Of a DNA stretch of 64,000 nucleotides, positions 25,887 through 34,984 are shown one piece after another; positions within the stretch are counted from its first letter, which is position 1, and the number at the start of each line of letters is the position of its first letter. Both the position numbers and the translations under genes were made by a program. The DNA lies in the NCBI GenBank assembly GCA_965204165.1, contig OZ241969.1:3348001-3412000 (forward strand). The letters are read 5' to 3'. This stretch comes from VYFG01 sp965204165. GTDB lineage: Bacteria; Pseudomonadota; Gammaproteobacteria; Arenicellales; Poriferihabitantaceae. The notes under the pieces were generated by a model. That model was given only the letters and a program-made list of their open reading frames with translations. It did not search any database and was not told the DNA's origin.

Positions 25887-26616
25887 CGTTCTGCTCCGTA
25901 TCTAAAGCTGTCAATAACTGTTGTTCGACCTCGCTGAGCATCCGGCGCTCGAGCAGGTCAGGACGCCTTGTCCTGGTTCTTTCAAGGGACCGGGTCAATC
26001 GCCAGCGCCCGATTTCCGCATGATTCCCTCCCAGCAGCACCCCGGGAACCCGCATGCCGCGGTAGTCTTCCGGCCGGGTGTAGTGCGGGTGGTCCAGCAA
26101 CCCGGTACTGAATGAATCCTGGGTGGCGGATTCCGCGCTCCCGAGAACCCCGGGCAGCAGCCGCAGCATGCATTCGATCAGTACCATCGCCGCCAGTTCC
26201 CCGCCGGCCAGCACATAGTCGCCGATGGATACCTCCCGGTCCACCCGGGAGACGAGTATGCGCTCATCCACGCCTTCATAGCGACCGCACAGAAACACCA
26301 GGGAAGGCAATCCGGCCAGTTCCTCCACCAGGCGCTGGTCCAGGGTCTCTCCCTGCGGGGAGAGGTAGATCAACGGCCCGGAATTGGCCTGCCGCACCGC
26401 ATCTATGCACCGGTCCAGGGGCTCCGGCATCATCACCATGCCGGGGCCGCCTCCGTAGGGACGGTCATCCACGGTACGATAACGGTCCCCGGAAAAATCG
26501 CGCGGATTGTAACACGACAATCCGGCGGACTCCCGCTCCAGCGCGATCCGGGTAATGCCGTTTTCCCGCAGTACATCGAACATCCCCGGAAACAGCGTAA
26601 TCACATCGATCCGCAT
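25879..26616 (-). CDS. trmD: tRNA (guanine-N1-)-methyltransferase TrmD
   Basis: Makes m1G37 in tRNAs read at CCN/CGG and CUN codons, preventing frameshifts. From MRIDVITLFPGMFDVL the protein has 245 residues (E. coli 255). The SPOUT trefoil-knot motifs are YRTVDDRPYGGGPGMVM near 44-60, LVFLCGRYEGVDERIL near 106-121, and SIGDYVLAGGELAAMVLIE near 131-149. A frame extension to 26631 (MLGAP...) is ignored because the family starts at MxIDVITLFP. Order rimM-trmD-rplS is canonical. Confidence 0.98.
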   Translation of the reverse strand: MRIDVITLFPGMFDVLRENGITRIALERESAGLSCYNPRDFSGDRYRTVDDRPYGGGPGMVMMPEPLDRCIDAVRQANSGPLIYLSPQGETLDQRLVEELAGLPSLVFLCGRYEGVDERILVSRVDREVSIGDYVLAGGELAAMVLIECMLRLLPGVLGSAESATQDSFSTGLLDHPHYTRPEDYRGMRVPGVLLGGNHAEIGRWRLTRSLERTRTRRPDLLERRMLSEVEQQLLTALDTEQNDE

Positions 26617-26646
26617 TGGTGCCCCCAGCACAATTCTGCCTGTCGC

Positions 26647-27216
26647 TCAGTAATCCCCTTCCCAGTCCACCAGCAGGCTGCCCGCCCCGATATCCACGGA
26701 CCTGATCACCTGCGGAATCCAGGGAATCAGCCGCTCGGCATCGGCATCGGTATCGACGCCCGGGTACTTCACCACGAGCACGTCATTCGCACCGGTTTCC
26801 ACCAGGTGGTCCACTGTGCCGAGCGACTCGCCGGCAAGATTGACCACCTCAAGTCCGATCAGCTGGGACCAGTAGTATTCACCGGCCGGGAGGTCCGGAA
26901 GATCGCCGGCCGGGATGCAGACCTGCATGCCGGAAAGGGACGCCGCCTCGTCACGGCTGGAAATACCCTCAAGCTTCACCACCAAGTGCTTTTTCTGCAG
27001 CAGGGAATCCATCACCCGTCTCGACTGGCGCGCTTCCGCCGGCCGGTCGGCACCGCCCGGGTCGCCGGACCGGTTCCGGGGCGTCAGGGTCCAGCAGGCG
27101 TACCCGAGGATCTCTTCAGGCGGGCGCGTGTATGACCGCACACGAACCCAGCCCCTGACGCCGTACGGGGAGGAAATCTCCCCCATGACCGTCAATTCGG
27201 TGTCTGGACTTCCCAT
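26647..27216 (-). CDS. rimM: Ribosome maturation factor RimM
   Basis: Assists 30S head assembly by binding S19. The 189-residue protein has the N-terminal ELTVMGEISSPYGVRGWVRVRSYT and the C-terminal PRC-barrel beginning YYWSQLIGLEVVNLAGESLGTVDHL and ending with PWIPQVIRSVDIGAGSLLVDW. Family length is about 170-185; the extra residues come from an insertion around 40-60 (PRNRSGDPGGADRPAEARQS) of low-complexity type. It lies between rpsP and trmD as expected. Confidence 0.95.
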   Translation of the reverse strand: MGSPDTELTVMGEISSPYGVRGWVRVRSYTRPPEEILGYACWTLTPRNRSGDPGGADRPAEARQSRRVMDSLLQKKHLVVKLEGISSRDEAASLSGMQVCIPAGDLPDLPAGEYYWSQLIGLEVVNLAGESLGTVDHLVETGANDVLVVKYPGVDTDADAERLIPWIPQVIRSVDIGAGSLLVDWEGDY

Positions 27217-27324
27217 GCCGGCACAACCGTTGATTCCGGACGGCCATTCTGTCGGGCAGGCCGTGCCTCGGCCGGGACACGGGGGACGCTCCGATACAGG
27301 CTCCGCGTATGCAGCCGGCCGGGG

Positions 27325-27573
27325 TCAGGATGCGGACCGGGCCTGCTTGTAGAGCTGGCTGGCACGCTCGCTGGGCTGCGCACCCCGGGACACCCAGTGA
27401 TCATAGCGTTCGGTGTCGAGTTTCAGCGCCTGTTCGCCGCCGGCCGCTATGGGATTGAAAAACCCGACCCGTTCGATGAAACGGCCCCGGCTGGAACGGC
27501 GCTGATCCGCAACCACAATGGAGTAGAAGGGGCGTTTCTTTGACCCGCCGCGAGCCAGTCGAATAGTAACCAT
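27325..27573 (-). CDS. rpsP: 30S ribosomal protein S16
   Basis: An 82-residue protein, the same size as E. coli S16. It begins MVTIRLARGGSKKRPFYSIVVADQR and contains FIERVGFFNPIA and LDTERYDHWVSRGAQPSE, all diagnostic. It is the first gene of the rpsP-rimM-trmD-rplS operon; a -10 box lies 50 bases upstream. A 108-base gap separates it from rimM. Confidence 0.98.
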   Translation of the reverse strand: MVTIRLARGGSKKRPFYSIVVADQRRSSRGRFIERVGFFNPIAAGGEQALKLDTERYDHWVSRGAQPSERASQLYKQARSAS

Positions 27574-27622
27574 GGTTATCCGTCCGCTGAGATATGCTTG
27601 TGTAGGAAAATCGAGGGCGCGG

Positions 27623-27628
27623 ATTCTA
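27623..27628 (-). promoter_or_regulatory. -10 box of the rpsP operon
   Basis: The minus strand reads TAGAAT about 50 bases upstream of the rpsP ATG, preceded by TTGTTTACATGG. No good -35 hexamer is present at the usual spacing, so this is a candidate only. Confidence 0.35.
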
Positions 27629-27754
27629 CCATGTAAACAACGGGATAAGGAAAGGGGTTTGCAAGGATTTCAGTGGACCAAAAACCACCATCCGCGCCCG
27701 CAACACGGGCGGTCACGGGATAGAATAGGGGGTGGGAGCGATCATCCGGAAATC

Positions 27755-28144
27755 ATGCACCAGAACTTGAAAATCCTGCTGCCGCCACTGCTGCTGACGG
27801 TCCTGCTGTCCGCCTGCGCAGCCCCTGTGGTGGAGCCCGAGCCTGAGCCGATCCCCGAACCATTGCCCGAAGTTCCCGTCATTCCGGAAAACCCGGATAT
27901 CGTGGAGGCCCGGGAACTGCTTGCCGCCGCCAGGGCGGCAGACGCGGAATGGCTGGTGCTGGAGCCGCGGGTCTCGGATCTGCCGGTCAGCCTCGGTGAG
28001 ATCCTGCGCCGGTCCGAGCAGGCGCAGGAGGAAGGCGACACCGTCCTGGCCTCCGAACTCGCGCGCAAGGTCTCCCGGATGTCCCGCCTCGGTCTCGCGC
28101 AGATGGCCGAACAGTCCCGCGCCGGTCCCTACTACCCGCAATAG
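27755..28144 (+). CDS. Small lipoprotein, SoxXA-binding/DUF4398-like
   Basis: A 129-residue protein beginning MHQNLKILLPPLLLTVLLSACAA, a lipoprotein signal peptide with lipobox LSAC (Cys about residue 21). A Pro/Glu-rich spacer (EPEPEPIPEPLPEVPVIPE) follows, then a short helical domain (ARELLAAARAADAEW ... LRRSEQAQEEGDTVLASELARKVSRMSRLGLAQMAEQ). The Ala/Glu/Gln pattern with a GD turn recalls small lipoproteins such as SoxK or DUF4398, but this is resemblance only. GGGTGGGAG upstream may serve as the ribosome-binding site. It ends 2 bases before xseA and is probably cotranscribed with it. Function unknown. Confidence 0.65.
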   Translation: MHQNLKILLPPLLLTVLLSACAAPVVEPEPEPIPEPLPEVPVIPENPDIVEARELLAAARAADAEWLVLEPRVSDLPVSLGEILRRSEQAQEEGDTVLASELARKVSRMSRLGLAQMAEQSRAGPYYPQ

Positions 28145-28146
28145 CA

Positions 28147-29466
28147 ATGCCCGGACACGCCGTCTACTCGGTTGGAACACTGGTTTCCGAGCTCCGGACG
28201 TTGCTGGAAACCAGTTACCGGAATGTCTGGGTCGAGGGCGAGGTGTCCGACCTGGCAAGTCCGGCCTCGGGACACCTGTATTTTTCACTGAAAGAGGACG
28301 GGGCGCTGGTCAGGTGTGCGTTCTTCCGCAACCGCCGTCCCGGTTCGGAGACGCCCGAAGAAGGCATGCAGGTCCTGGTCAGGGGGCAGGTTTCCGTCTA
28401 TCCCAAGCGCGGCGACCTGCAACTGATCGTGCATTTTCTCGAGCCCGCCGGTGAAGGCGCCCTGCGCCGGGCATTCCAGGCCCTGAAGCGGAAGCTGGAG
28501 CAGGAAGGGCTGTTCGACCCCGGGATCAAGAAACCGCTGCCAGCCTACCCGCGGACCATCGGCGTGATCACCTCGCGCAGCGGCGCCGCCCTACACGATA
28601 TCCTGGTGACGCTGAGGAGGCGGTACCCGCCGGCGAGGGTCATTGTCCATCCGGTCCCGGTACAGGGGGAACAGGCGCCGGGCGAGATCGCCGCCATGCT
28701 CGACCGGGCGGCGGACAGCATGGAAACGGATGTGCTCATCCTTGCCCGGGGCGGAGGATCCCTGGAGGACCTGCAGGCATTCAACGACGAAACCGTAGCC
28801 CGGGCCATCCATCGCTGCCCCCTACCCCTGGTCAGCGGGATCGGCCATGAGACGGACGTGACCATCGCGGACCTGGTGGCCGACAGCCGTGCGGCCACCC
28901 CGACCGCCGCAGCGGAAATGGTGACCCCCCTGGCAAGTGAAATCCATCAGCAACTCTCGCGGCACAGGACTGTTCTGGTTGCGCGGATGACCCGCCGACT
29001 GGGCGATCTTGGCCAGCACGTGGATCATGCGGCCTCCAGGCTGGTTCATCCTGTCGAACGGTTGCGGCGCCACCGGCTGGAACTGGAATCACTCCACCGG
29101 CGGACGCTGAGTCATGTCCTGCTGTCCCTTTCGGGCTGGCGTCAGACAGTGATGGCAGGGCGGGATTCCGCCAGCCGGCACAATCCCGCAAACTGGCTCC
29201 GGCTGCTGCGCGAACGGCATCACGCGCTGAACCACCACGTTGTCCGGGCCGGGTTCCAGCAGCTCTCCGATCGCGGGCGCCATCTCGATCGGCAGCGCAA
29301 TGCACTGAGACTCCTTGGACCCGGCCAGACCCTGGGCAGGGGCTACGCAATACTGCGTGACCGTGAAAACCGCGTGGTCGGCTCGGTGTCATCCGTCCAC
29401 CCCGGGGATTCGCTTTCGGCGCTGCTGGCGGACGGTTCGATCCCGCTCACCGTCGATGGCGACTGA
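28147..29466 (+). CDS. xseA: Exodeoxyribonuclease VII large subunit
   Basis: Degrades single-stranded DNA with XseB. At 439 residues it is close to E. coli XseA (456). The N-terminal OB-fold (VYSVGTLVSELRTLLETSYRNVWVEGEVSDL) is followed by the catalytic domain with RTIGVITSRSGAALHDIL, LILARGGGSLEDLQAFNDE and VSGIGHETDVTIADLVADSRAATPTAAAEM, then a coiled region rich in Arg/His/Leu and the C-terminal LGRGYAILRD. No xseB is visible nearby. The TGA overlaps the start of the next gene. Confidence 0.95.
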   Translation: MPGHAVYSVGTLVSELRTLLETSYRNVWVEGEVSDLASPASGHLYFSLKEDGALVRCAFFRNRRPGSETPEEGMQVLVRGQVSVYPKRGDLQLIVHFLEPAGEGALRRAFQALKRKLEQEGLFDPGIKKPLPAYPRTIGVITSRSGAALHDILVTLRRRYPPARVIVHPVPVQGEQAPGEIAAMLDRAADSMETDVLILARGGGSLEDLQAFNDETVARAIHRCPLPLVSGIGHETDVTIADLVADSRAATPTAAAEMVTPLASEIHQQLSRHRTVLVARMTRRLGDLGQHVDHAASRLVHPVERLRRHRLELESLHRRTLSHVLLSLSGWRQTVMAGRDSASRHNPANWLRLLRERHHALNHHVVRAGFQQLSDRGRHLDRQRNALRLLGPGQTLGRGYAILRDRENRVVGSVSSVHPGDSLSALLADGSIPLTVDGD

Positions 29467-30367
29467 GTCCCGCAGCCCCCCTCCCGGGGCTGCACCAGCA
29501 CGGGGCCTGCCCGGATGCGGCATTTCCGGGATCATCCTGTCGGTCATGGCGTTCCTGACCAGCCCGCACGCGCTGGCGGACCTGCCAGGGCACAATCCGG
29601 TTCCCGGAGGCATTGCGGTGATTCCCCTGGAAATAGCCACGGACGACAAGCCGGTGGTCAAGTTCGGCGAGCGCCCGGTCCATGTGGCGCGGGACCAGGA
29701 AGGTTGGACCGCCGTCGTCGGCCTACCCTGCGATATCCTTCCGGGCAACTACATCGTCACGGTGTCCGGGGGCCAGCAGGATCACCCCAGCGTCGAGTTG
29801 GGTATCCTGCCCCATCCCCCGCGATTGCCGGATCCGGATGCAGGTGACGGCGGCGGCCACGCCCAGGGCCGAAGCCCGACCGTTACCCTGCCCCGGGGAG
29901 TCAGCGCCCGGTCGGTTGTCAACATTGCCATGTTCAGCAGCATCGATTATGACCATGCCCTGGCGGCAGGCATGGACCCGGATTTTCAGTTCCGTGCACC
30001 GGTGGAATCCAAGTATTCCGTCGACTACGGCAAGCTGCTCGTGGACGGCAACCTGTGGTGTCATGACTACCTGAGTTTCTTTCTTCCCGCCGGCAACCTC
30101 GTCTATGCGCCGGCGCCCGGCGTGGTGGCCGGAATCGACCCGACACAGCAAGGCGGCAGCCGGATCGTGGTTGCGCACGGGGATGCGGTCGTTTCGGTCC
30201 TGGCGAACCTGAAGGATGTGCCGGTGGAGGTCGGACAGGCAGTCGAACAGGGCGAAATGCTTGGGAAGGTGGGTGCCCTGGCCGGCGACCGCACCGGCCG
30301 CCTGGACTGGGCAGTGGCACTGAACGGCTACCGCATCGACCCGTTACAGTTTGCGTCGGCGCCTTGA
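29456..30367 (+). CDS. Secreted M23/LytM-like protein with degenerate active site
   Basis: A 303-residue protein from the ATG at 29456, which overlaps the xseA stop. A hydrophobic segment (GISGIILSVMAFLTSPHALA, about residues 22-41) looks like a signal peptide or anchor. The second half is a LytM/peptidase M23-like beta fold with FQFRAPVESKYSVDYGK, LVYAPAPGVVAGIDP and SRIVVAHGDAVVSVLANLKDVPVEVGQ. Zinc ligands expected in the YxHL and HLHFE positions read LANL and RLDWAV, so two His are gone; it is probably non-catalytic, like EnvC or NlpD activators. It converges on der, overlapping its end by 24 bases. Confidence 0.7.
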   Translation: MATESRSPPPGAAPARGLPGCGISGIILSVMAFLTSPHALADLPGHNPVPGGIAVIPLEIATDDKPVVKFGERPVHVARDQEGWTAVVGLPCDILPGNYIVTVSGGQQDHPSVELGILPHPPRLPDPDAGDGGGHAQGRSPTVTLPRGVSARSVVNIAMFSSIDYDHALAAGMDPDFQFRAPVESKYSVDYGKLLVDGNLWCHDYLSFFLPAGNLVYAPAPGVVAGIDPTQQGGSRIVVAHGDAVVSVLANLKDVPVEVGQAVEQGEMLGKVGALAGDRTGRLDWAVALNGYRIDPLQFASAP

Positions 30368-31717
30368 GGATCCCTGTGATGGCCGCGAAGCCCCCTTCCT
30401 GTCGGCGAAGGGATTTTCGCCGCTGCGCGGGATGACCCTGACGCGGGTCCCGCGCAGGCGGTACGCATTCGCAAAATAGCGTCCGAGATATCTGACATAG
30501 GATGCCGGCAGGGCCTCTGCCCGGTTGCCGTGCACCACCACCACGGGGGGATTCTTGCCGGCCTGGTGGGCGAACTTGAGTTTTACCGGCCGGTTGTGGT
30601 GCATGGGAGGCGGGGTCTGGGTCACCGCGGCCAGCAGTGTCCGGTTGAGGGACGCGGTCCCCAGTTCAACCATCGCCGAGTCGAGGGCACCGATCACGGC
30701 CGGCATGACTTCACTGGTATTGGAGCCGTGCAGGGCGGACACGAACAGGATCTCGGGATCGGGCAGGAACGGCAGTTTGCGCGCCAACTCATCCCGGATC
30801 CGACGGCGTTGCCGGCCTTCCAGTCCATCCCATTTGTTCACCACGACCACCACGGACCGTCCAAGATCCTGGACCATGCCCGCGATGCTGGCGTCCTGGG
30901 CCCCGATCTCGCTGCTGGCGTCCAGCACCAGCACCGCGACATCCGCATCCTCGATGGACTGCAGGGTCTTGATGACGGAGAACTTCTCCACCGCCTCTGC
31001 CACCCTGGACCTGCGCCTGACGCCGGCCGTGTCCACTGCAACCAGGGCCCTGCCGGCAAACTCGAACGGGATCCGCACGCTGTCCCGGGTAGTCCCGGGG
31101 GTGTCGCTGACGATCACCCGCTCACTGCCCACGATACGGTTGGTCAGGGTGGATTTTCCGACGTTCGGGCGGCCGACGATGGCAATGCGCGGAGGCGCGT
31201 CAGCCTCCTCGGCATCGTCATGGGCGAACCCGGCCATGGCCGCTTCCACCAGCCTGTCGATTCCGTCCCCCCTGAGCGCCGAGATGGCCAGCGGATCTCC
31301 CAGGGCGAGTTCCTGGAAATCCGCCGCGGCAAGATGGGGATCCTCGCCCTCGGTCTTGTTTGCGGCCACCAGGATTCTCCGCTCCGACTGCCTGAGCCGT
31401 TCCGCAATTTCCCGGTCCTGGTGGACCAGGCCCTGTTCGCCGTCGACCATGAGAATGACCACCTGGGCCTCCTCGACAACCTGCTCGACCTGCTGTCGGA
31501 TCTGGGCTCTGAACGGGCCGTCCTCCGCCTCCAGTCCCCCGGTGTCCACCACGAGGAACGGACGCTCGCCTACCTTTCCGCGACCGTAGAGACGATCCCG
31601 GGTAATCCCCGGCTGATTGTCGACAATGGCATCCCGGCTCCGGGTAAGACGGTTGAACAGGGTGGACTTGCCGACGTTTGGCCTGCCAACAAGGGCAATT
31701 ACCGGTAAGAATGCCAT
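30344..31717 (-). CDS. der: Tandem-domain GTPase Der (EngA)
   Basis: Essential 50S-assembly GTPase. The 457-residue protein has two G domains: the first with GRPNVGKSTLFNRLTRS (residues 9-25), DTGGLE and NKTEGEDP; the second with GRPNVGKSTLTNRIVGS near 182-198, DTPGTTRDS, DTAGVRRR and NKWDGLEG. A KH-like C-terminal domain ends with a basic tail (FADRKGASRPSQGSSRRRRKL). Order der-bamB-yfgM-hisS matches E. coli. Confidence 0.97.
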   Translation of the reverse strand: MAFLPVIALVGRPNVGKSTLFNRLTRSRDAIVDNQPGITRDRLYGRGKVGERPFLVVDTGGLEAEDGPFRAQIRQQVEQVVEEAQVVILMVDGEQGLVHQDREIAERLRQSERRILVAANKTEGEDPHLAAADFQELALGDPLAISALRGDGIDRLVEAAMAGFAHDDAEEADAPPRIAIVGRPNVGKSTLTNRIVGSERVIVSDTPGTTRDSVRIPFEFAGRALVAVDTAGVRRRSRVAEAVEKFSVIKTLQSIEDADVAVLVLDASSEIGAQDASIAGMVQDLGRSVVVVVNKWDGLEGRQRRRIRDELARKLPFLPDPEILFVSALHGSNTSEVMPAVIGALDSAMVELGTASLNRTLLAAVTQTPPPMHHNRPVKLKFAHQAGKNPPVVVVHGNRAEALPASYVRYLGRYFANAYRLRGTRVRVIPRSGENPFADRKGASRPSQGSSRRRRKL

Positions 31718-31774
31718 TGGATGTCCCCGGGCACCGGCCTTTGCATCAGTACGGGAGGGGCGGGTTTGCGGATG

Positions 31775-32944
31775 TCACGAACCGGTGAATCCCACCGAAA
31801 CGACCGTCCCGTCGACGGAAACCGCCACCACGGATTCGCCCTGCCTCGCCAGGCCGGTGATGGCGCTTCGGTCCAGTTTCAGCGACTGCAGCAGGGTTCC
31901 GTCCGCCCGGTCAAGCAGATGGACGAATCCCGAGGCATCACCGACAACCACACGGCTATCGAACACCAGCGGGTTGGTCATGCCGTGTCCACGGAACGCA
32001 TTCTGCCGCCAAAGAACGCCGCCACTGTCCGCATCAAGGGCCACGATATCCCCCAGTGAACCGGTGACGAAGATCTGTCCCGCATCCACCGCCATGGGCA
32101 GGCGGGTCGATATGTCGCGCCGCCAGCGTACGAACGAGCTCTGGATGTCCACTGCCACGACATCGCCCTGGTAGGTGGCGGCATAGAGACTGGTCCCGGA
32201 CAGGACGGGGGTCGCATCGATGTCGGCCAGCCGGTCCAGTTCGCTGGTGCCGCCGACGAATGAGATGTCGGTTTCCCAGTAGTCCCGGCCGTTGATCACG
32301 GCGTTGGCGATGATCCTGCCGTTGGAAAATCCGGTAATTACCGTGCCCCCGGATATCAGCGGCATGGAATCTCCGTGCAGCCCGAGCCCGGAAACGTTAC
32401 GCTGGACTTCCCACACCCTGCTGCCGTCCGCGGCATCCAGGCCGATCACGAGCCCGCCGGCGGTTCTCACGACAACCCGTCCGGATCCCGCCGCGGGAAT
32501 CGCGGAAATCTGCCTGCGGATATCCGCCTCCCACTTGAGGGTCCCGTCCGCTGCGGACAGGGCCGCCACGAATCCGTCCTCCATGCCTGCGAGCACCAGG
32601 CCCTCACCCAGCCCCACCGCGGCATAGACCGGTCGCTTCAGGTCGCGCTGCCAGAGTGGCTTTCCGCTCCCGGGATCCAGGCCCAGAACATCCCCGTCGC
32701 GGTTGGCGACGTAGATTCCCCCGGCATCCACCGCGGGGCGGAGCAATGCATACCCGTCCTCCCCGGCGTCCCCCACCCCATTCTTCCAGGCGATGGACAG
32801 TTCCTCCGTCCCGACCGGTTCCGGCAGTTCCTCCCTCTTGACGGGCTCGTTGAAGATGCCCCACACGGTCTCTTTCTCCTTGCCGCTGCAGCCTTGCAGC
32901 AACAGGATGGAGAATGCGGCGGCAGCGAGTAACCGAATATTCAT
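31775..32944 (-). CDS. bamB: Outer membrane assembly lipoprotein BamB
   Basis: Lipoprotein of the BAM complex that helps insert beta-barrel proteins. From the ATG at 32944, which overlaps the yfgM stop as ATGA, it has 389 residues (E. coli 392). The signal peptide ends in LLLQGCSG (lipobox, Cys about residue 19). The rest is an eight-bladed PQQ-type beta-propeller with repeats such as DVLGLDPGSGKPLWQRDL, FVAALSAADGTLKWEADI, LVIGLDAADGSRVWEVQ and DIVALDADSGGVLWRQN. The frame is open farther upstream but only as a shadow of yfgM. Confidence 0.95.
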   Translation of the reverse strand: MNIRLLAAAAFSILLLQGCSGKEKETVWGIFNEPVKREELPEPVGTEELSIAWKNGVGDAGEDGYALLRPAVDAGGIYVANRDGDVLGLDPGSGKPLWQRDLKRPVYAAVGLGEGLVLAGMEDGFVAALSAADGTLKWEADIRRQISAIPAAGSGRVVVRTAGGLVIGLDAADGSRVWEVQRNVSGLGLHGDSMPLISGGTVITGFSNGRIIANAVINGRDYWETDISFVGGTSELDRLADIDATPVLSGTSLYAATYQGDVVAVDIQSSFVRWRRDISTRLPMAVDAGQIFVTGSLGDIVALDADSGGVLWRQNAFRGHGMTNPLVFDSRVVVGDASGFVHLLDRADGTLLQSLKLDRSAITGLARQGESVVAVSVDGTVVSVGFTGS

Positions 32945-33591
32945 AGTTTGCCGAGATTGTCCAGTTTGAGTTGCACCAGCCTGGCCGACGGGGAGCCGGA
33001 TTCCAGCAGTCCACGGCTCGTCTCCCACGCTTTTCTGGCGGCCTCGTGGTTGCCCAGCGCTTCTTCCGCATCGCCGATCAGCTCCTGGTAGCGGGCAGCG
33101 AACGGACCGTCGGCGGCAACGGCGCCTCCCTGTTGCAGGGTCAGGAGCGCCTCGTCCGGCCGGTTCTCCGCCATCGCCACCTGGGCCAGCCGCAGGCGGG
33201 CAATATGGACCAGTGCCTCTTCCCCCGCGTTGTCGGCCACCCACTCGAGATAGCGTCTCGCCTCCGCATAGTCTTTCGCCTCCACGGACATCTTCGCCAT
33301 CACAAGCGCCGCATTCGCGGCATAGGGGGACCCGGAGTAATCCCCCATCAGGTCTCCGGCAATGGATGCCGCCGCCGCGGGTCCGATCTCGCCGCTGACC
33401 AGGTTCTGGTACAGGGTGGACGCGTTTTCCCCCTCGGACTTCTGCCAGTACTGCCAGCCGTTCCAGCCGCCGATTGAGAAAATTCCCAGCAGCACTCCGG
33501 CGACAATGGGACGCCCGTTCTCCTGCCAGAACGCACGCGCCCGTTCAAGGTCTTCATCCCCGGCAAGCTGGGGATTTGGTTCTTCTGCCAT
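32941..33591 (-). CDS. yfgM: YfgM-family periplasmic TPR protein
   Basis: A 216-residue protein anchored by one N-terminal transmembrane helix (RPIVAGVLLGIFSIGGWNGWQYW, about residues 27-49), with a periplasmic TPR-like domain (YAANAALVMAKMSVEAKDYAEARRYLEWV; IARLRLAQVAMAENRPDEALLTLQ; RYQELIGDAEEALGNHEAARKAWE). YfgM associates with SecYEG and PpiD and hands over secreted proteins in E. coli (206 residues). Its position between hisS and bamB and the four-base overlap with bamB confirm the assignment. Confidence 0.92.
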   Translation of the reverse strand: MAEEPNPQLAGDEDLERARAFWQENGRPIVAGVLLGIFSIGGWNGWQYWQKSEGENASTLYQNLVSGEIGPAAAASIAGDLMGDYSGSPYAANAALVMAKMSVEAKDYAEARRYLEWVADNAGEEALVHIARLRLAQVAMAENRPDEALLTLQQGGAVAADGPFAARYQELIGDAEEALGNHEAARKAWETSRGLLESGSPSARLVQLKLDNLGKL

Positions 33592-33642
33592 ATTCTGATT
33601 TGATGCCGACCGCTCGATGACGCGGCCGATTGATTCCAGTGA

Positions 33643-34941
33643 TCAGGGCCTGTTACCGAAGCCCCGCCAAACCTCGCCGACGATATAGGGGATAACGTAT
33701 TTCCGCAAGATTTGCACCAGGGACTCGCGTGAAACATGCTTCTGCCATCCACCTCTGAGGTCCTTCAATTGTACAATGCTCCCCGCCTTTTCCTCCTCAC
33801 CGACGACCACCGCGAACCGGGCGCCGCTCTGGTCCGCCCGCTTCATGCGGTTGGACAGCTTGCCGCCGCCGCAGTGTTCGCAGACTCGGTACCCGGCGTC
33901 GCGCAGTGCCTCGCCGATATCCACTGCCGTCTGCTGGTCGGTCATGGAGATCACGTAGACGTCCAGGTTGCCGCCGCCGGCCTGGATGTCCTGTACACGC
34001 ATGAGCTCCACCAGCCGTTCCAGGCCCATGGCGAATCCCACCGCCGGCGTCGGACGGCCGCCCCTCGACGCCACCAGCCCGTCGTACCGGCCGCCCGCAC
34101 AGACCGCGTCCTGGGACCCGAGCTGGTCGGTGACCCACTCGAACACCGTCCCGGTATAGTAGTCGAGCCCCCGCACAAGGCGGTCATCGATTACCGGTTC
34201 GATACCGGACCGTGACAGGGAATCCACCAGTGAGTCGAAATTCTCCCGCTCCCCGGATTCGAGGAAATCCATCATGGAGGGCGCCTGCATGACGATCTGC
34301 CGGGTTTCCGGAACCTTGCTGTCCAGGATCCGCAGGGGATTGCGCTCCAGCCTGCGCCGGCTGTCCCCGTCCAGGCTGTCGACATGAGCGGTGAAAAAGT
34401 CCCGGAGCGCATCCCGGTAGCGGGTTCGCGATGCCTCGGAACCCAGCGTGTTCAGGTGCAGCTTCACCCCGGCAACCCCCAGTTCCTCCCAGACCCGGGC
34501 ACCGATCCGGATCACCTCGGCATCCACATCCGGCCCCGGCCAGCCGAATGCCTCGATGCCGAACTGGTGGAATTGGCGGTAACGGCCCTTTTGCGGCCGC
34601 TCCCGCCGGAACATGGGCCCCATGTACCAGAGCCGCTGTTTCCGGTTATAGAACAGGCCGTGCTCGTTGCCCGCACGCACGGTACTGGCGGTCGCCTCGG
34701 GACGCAGGGCCAGACTGACACCCCCGGCGTCCTCGAAAACGTACATCTCCTTCTCGACGATGTCCGTCTGGTCGCCGATGGCCTGGCGGAACAGTTCGGT
34801 CTTCTCGAGAACCGGTGTTCTGATCTCCTGGTAGCCATAACGCCAGGCGACATTCCGCAACACCGCCTCCACACGGTGCCAATGCCCAATCTGCCCGGGC
34901 AGGAGATCATTCATGCCCTTGACGGCCTGGATTCTGCTCAT
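33643..34941 (-). CDS. hisS: Histidyl-tRNA synthetase
   Basis: Class II synthetase, 432 residues from MSRIQAVKGMNDLLPGQIG (E. coli 424). Motif 2 is MFRRERPQKGRYRQFHQFG near 110-128, the His-A motif RGLDYYTGTVFEW near 260-272, motif 3 GFAMGLERLVELM near 305-317. The C-terminal anticodon-binding domain (YVISMTDQQTAVDIGEALRDAGYRV ... GARFAVVVGEEEKAGSIVQLKDL) is complete. The frame extends upstream to 35073 but overlaps rodZ; the chosen ATG is the family start. Confidence 0.97.
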   Translation of the reverse strand: MSRIQAVKGMNDLLPGQIGHWHRVEAVLRNVAWRYGYQEIRTPVLEKTELFRQAIGDQTDIVEKEMYVFEDAGGVSLALRPEATASTVRAGNEHGLFYNRKQRLWYMGPMFRRERPQKGRYRQFHQFGIEAFGWPGPDVDAEVIRIGARVWEELGVAGVKLHLNTLGSEASRTRYRDALRDFFTAHVDSLDGDSRRRLERNPLRILDSKVPETRQIVMQAPSMMDFLESGERENFDSLVDSLSRSGIEPVIDDRLVRGLDYYTGTVFEWVTDQLGSQDAVCAGGRYDGLVASRGGRPTPAVGFAMGLERLVELMRVQDIQAGGGNLDVYVISMTDQQTAVDIGEALRDAGYRVCEHCGGGKLSNRMKRADQSGARFAVVVGEEEKAGSIVQLKDLRGGWQKHVSRESLVQILRKYVIPYIVGEVWRGFGNRP

Positions 34942-34984
34942 GGTCTGTAGTCTGCGGATTCCGGGAACCCGACCCGGGTTCGGT

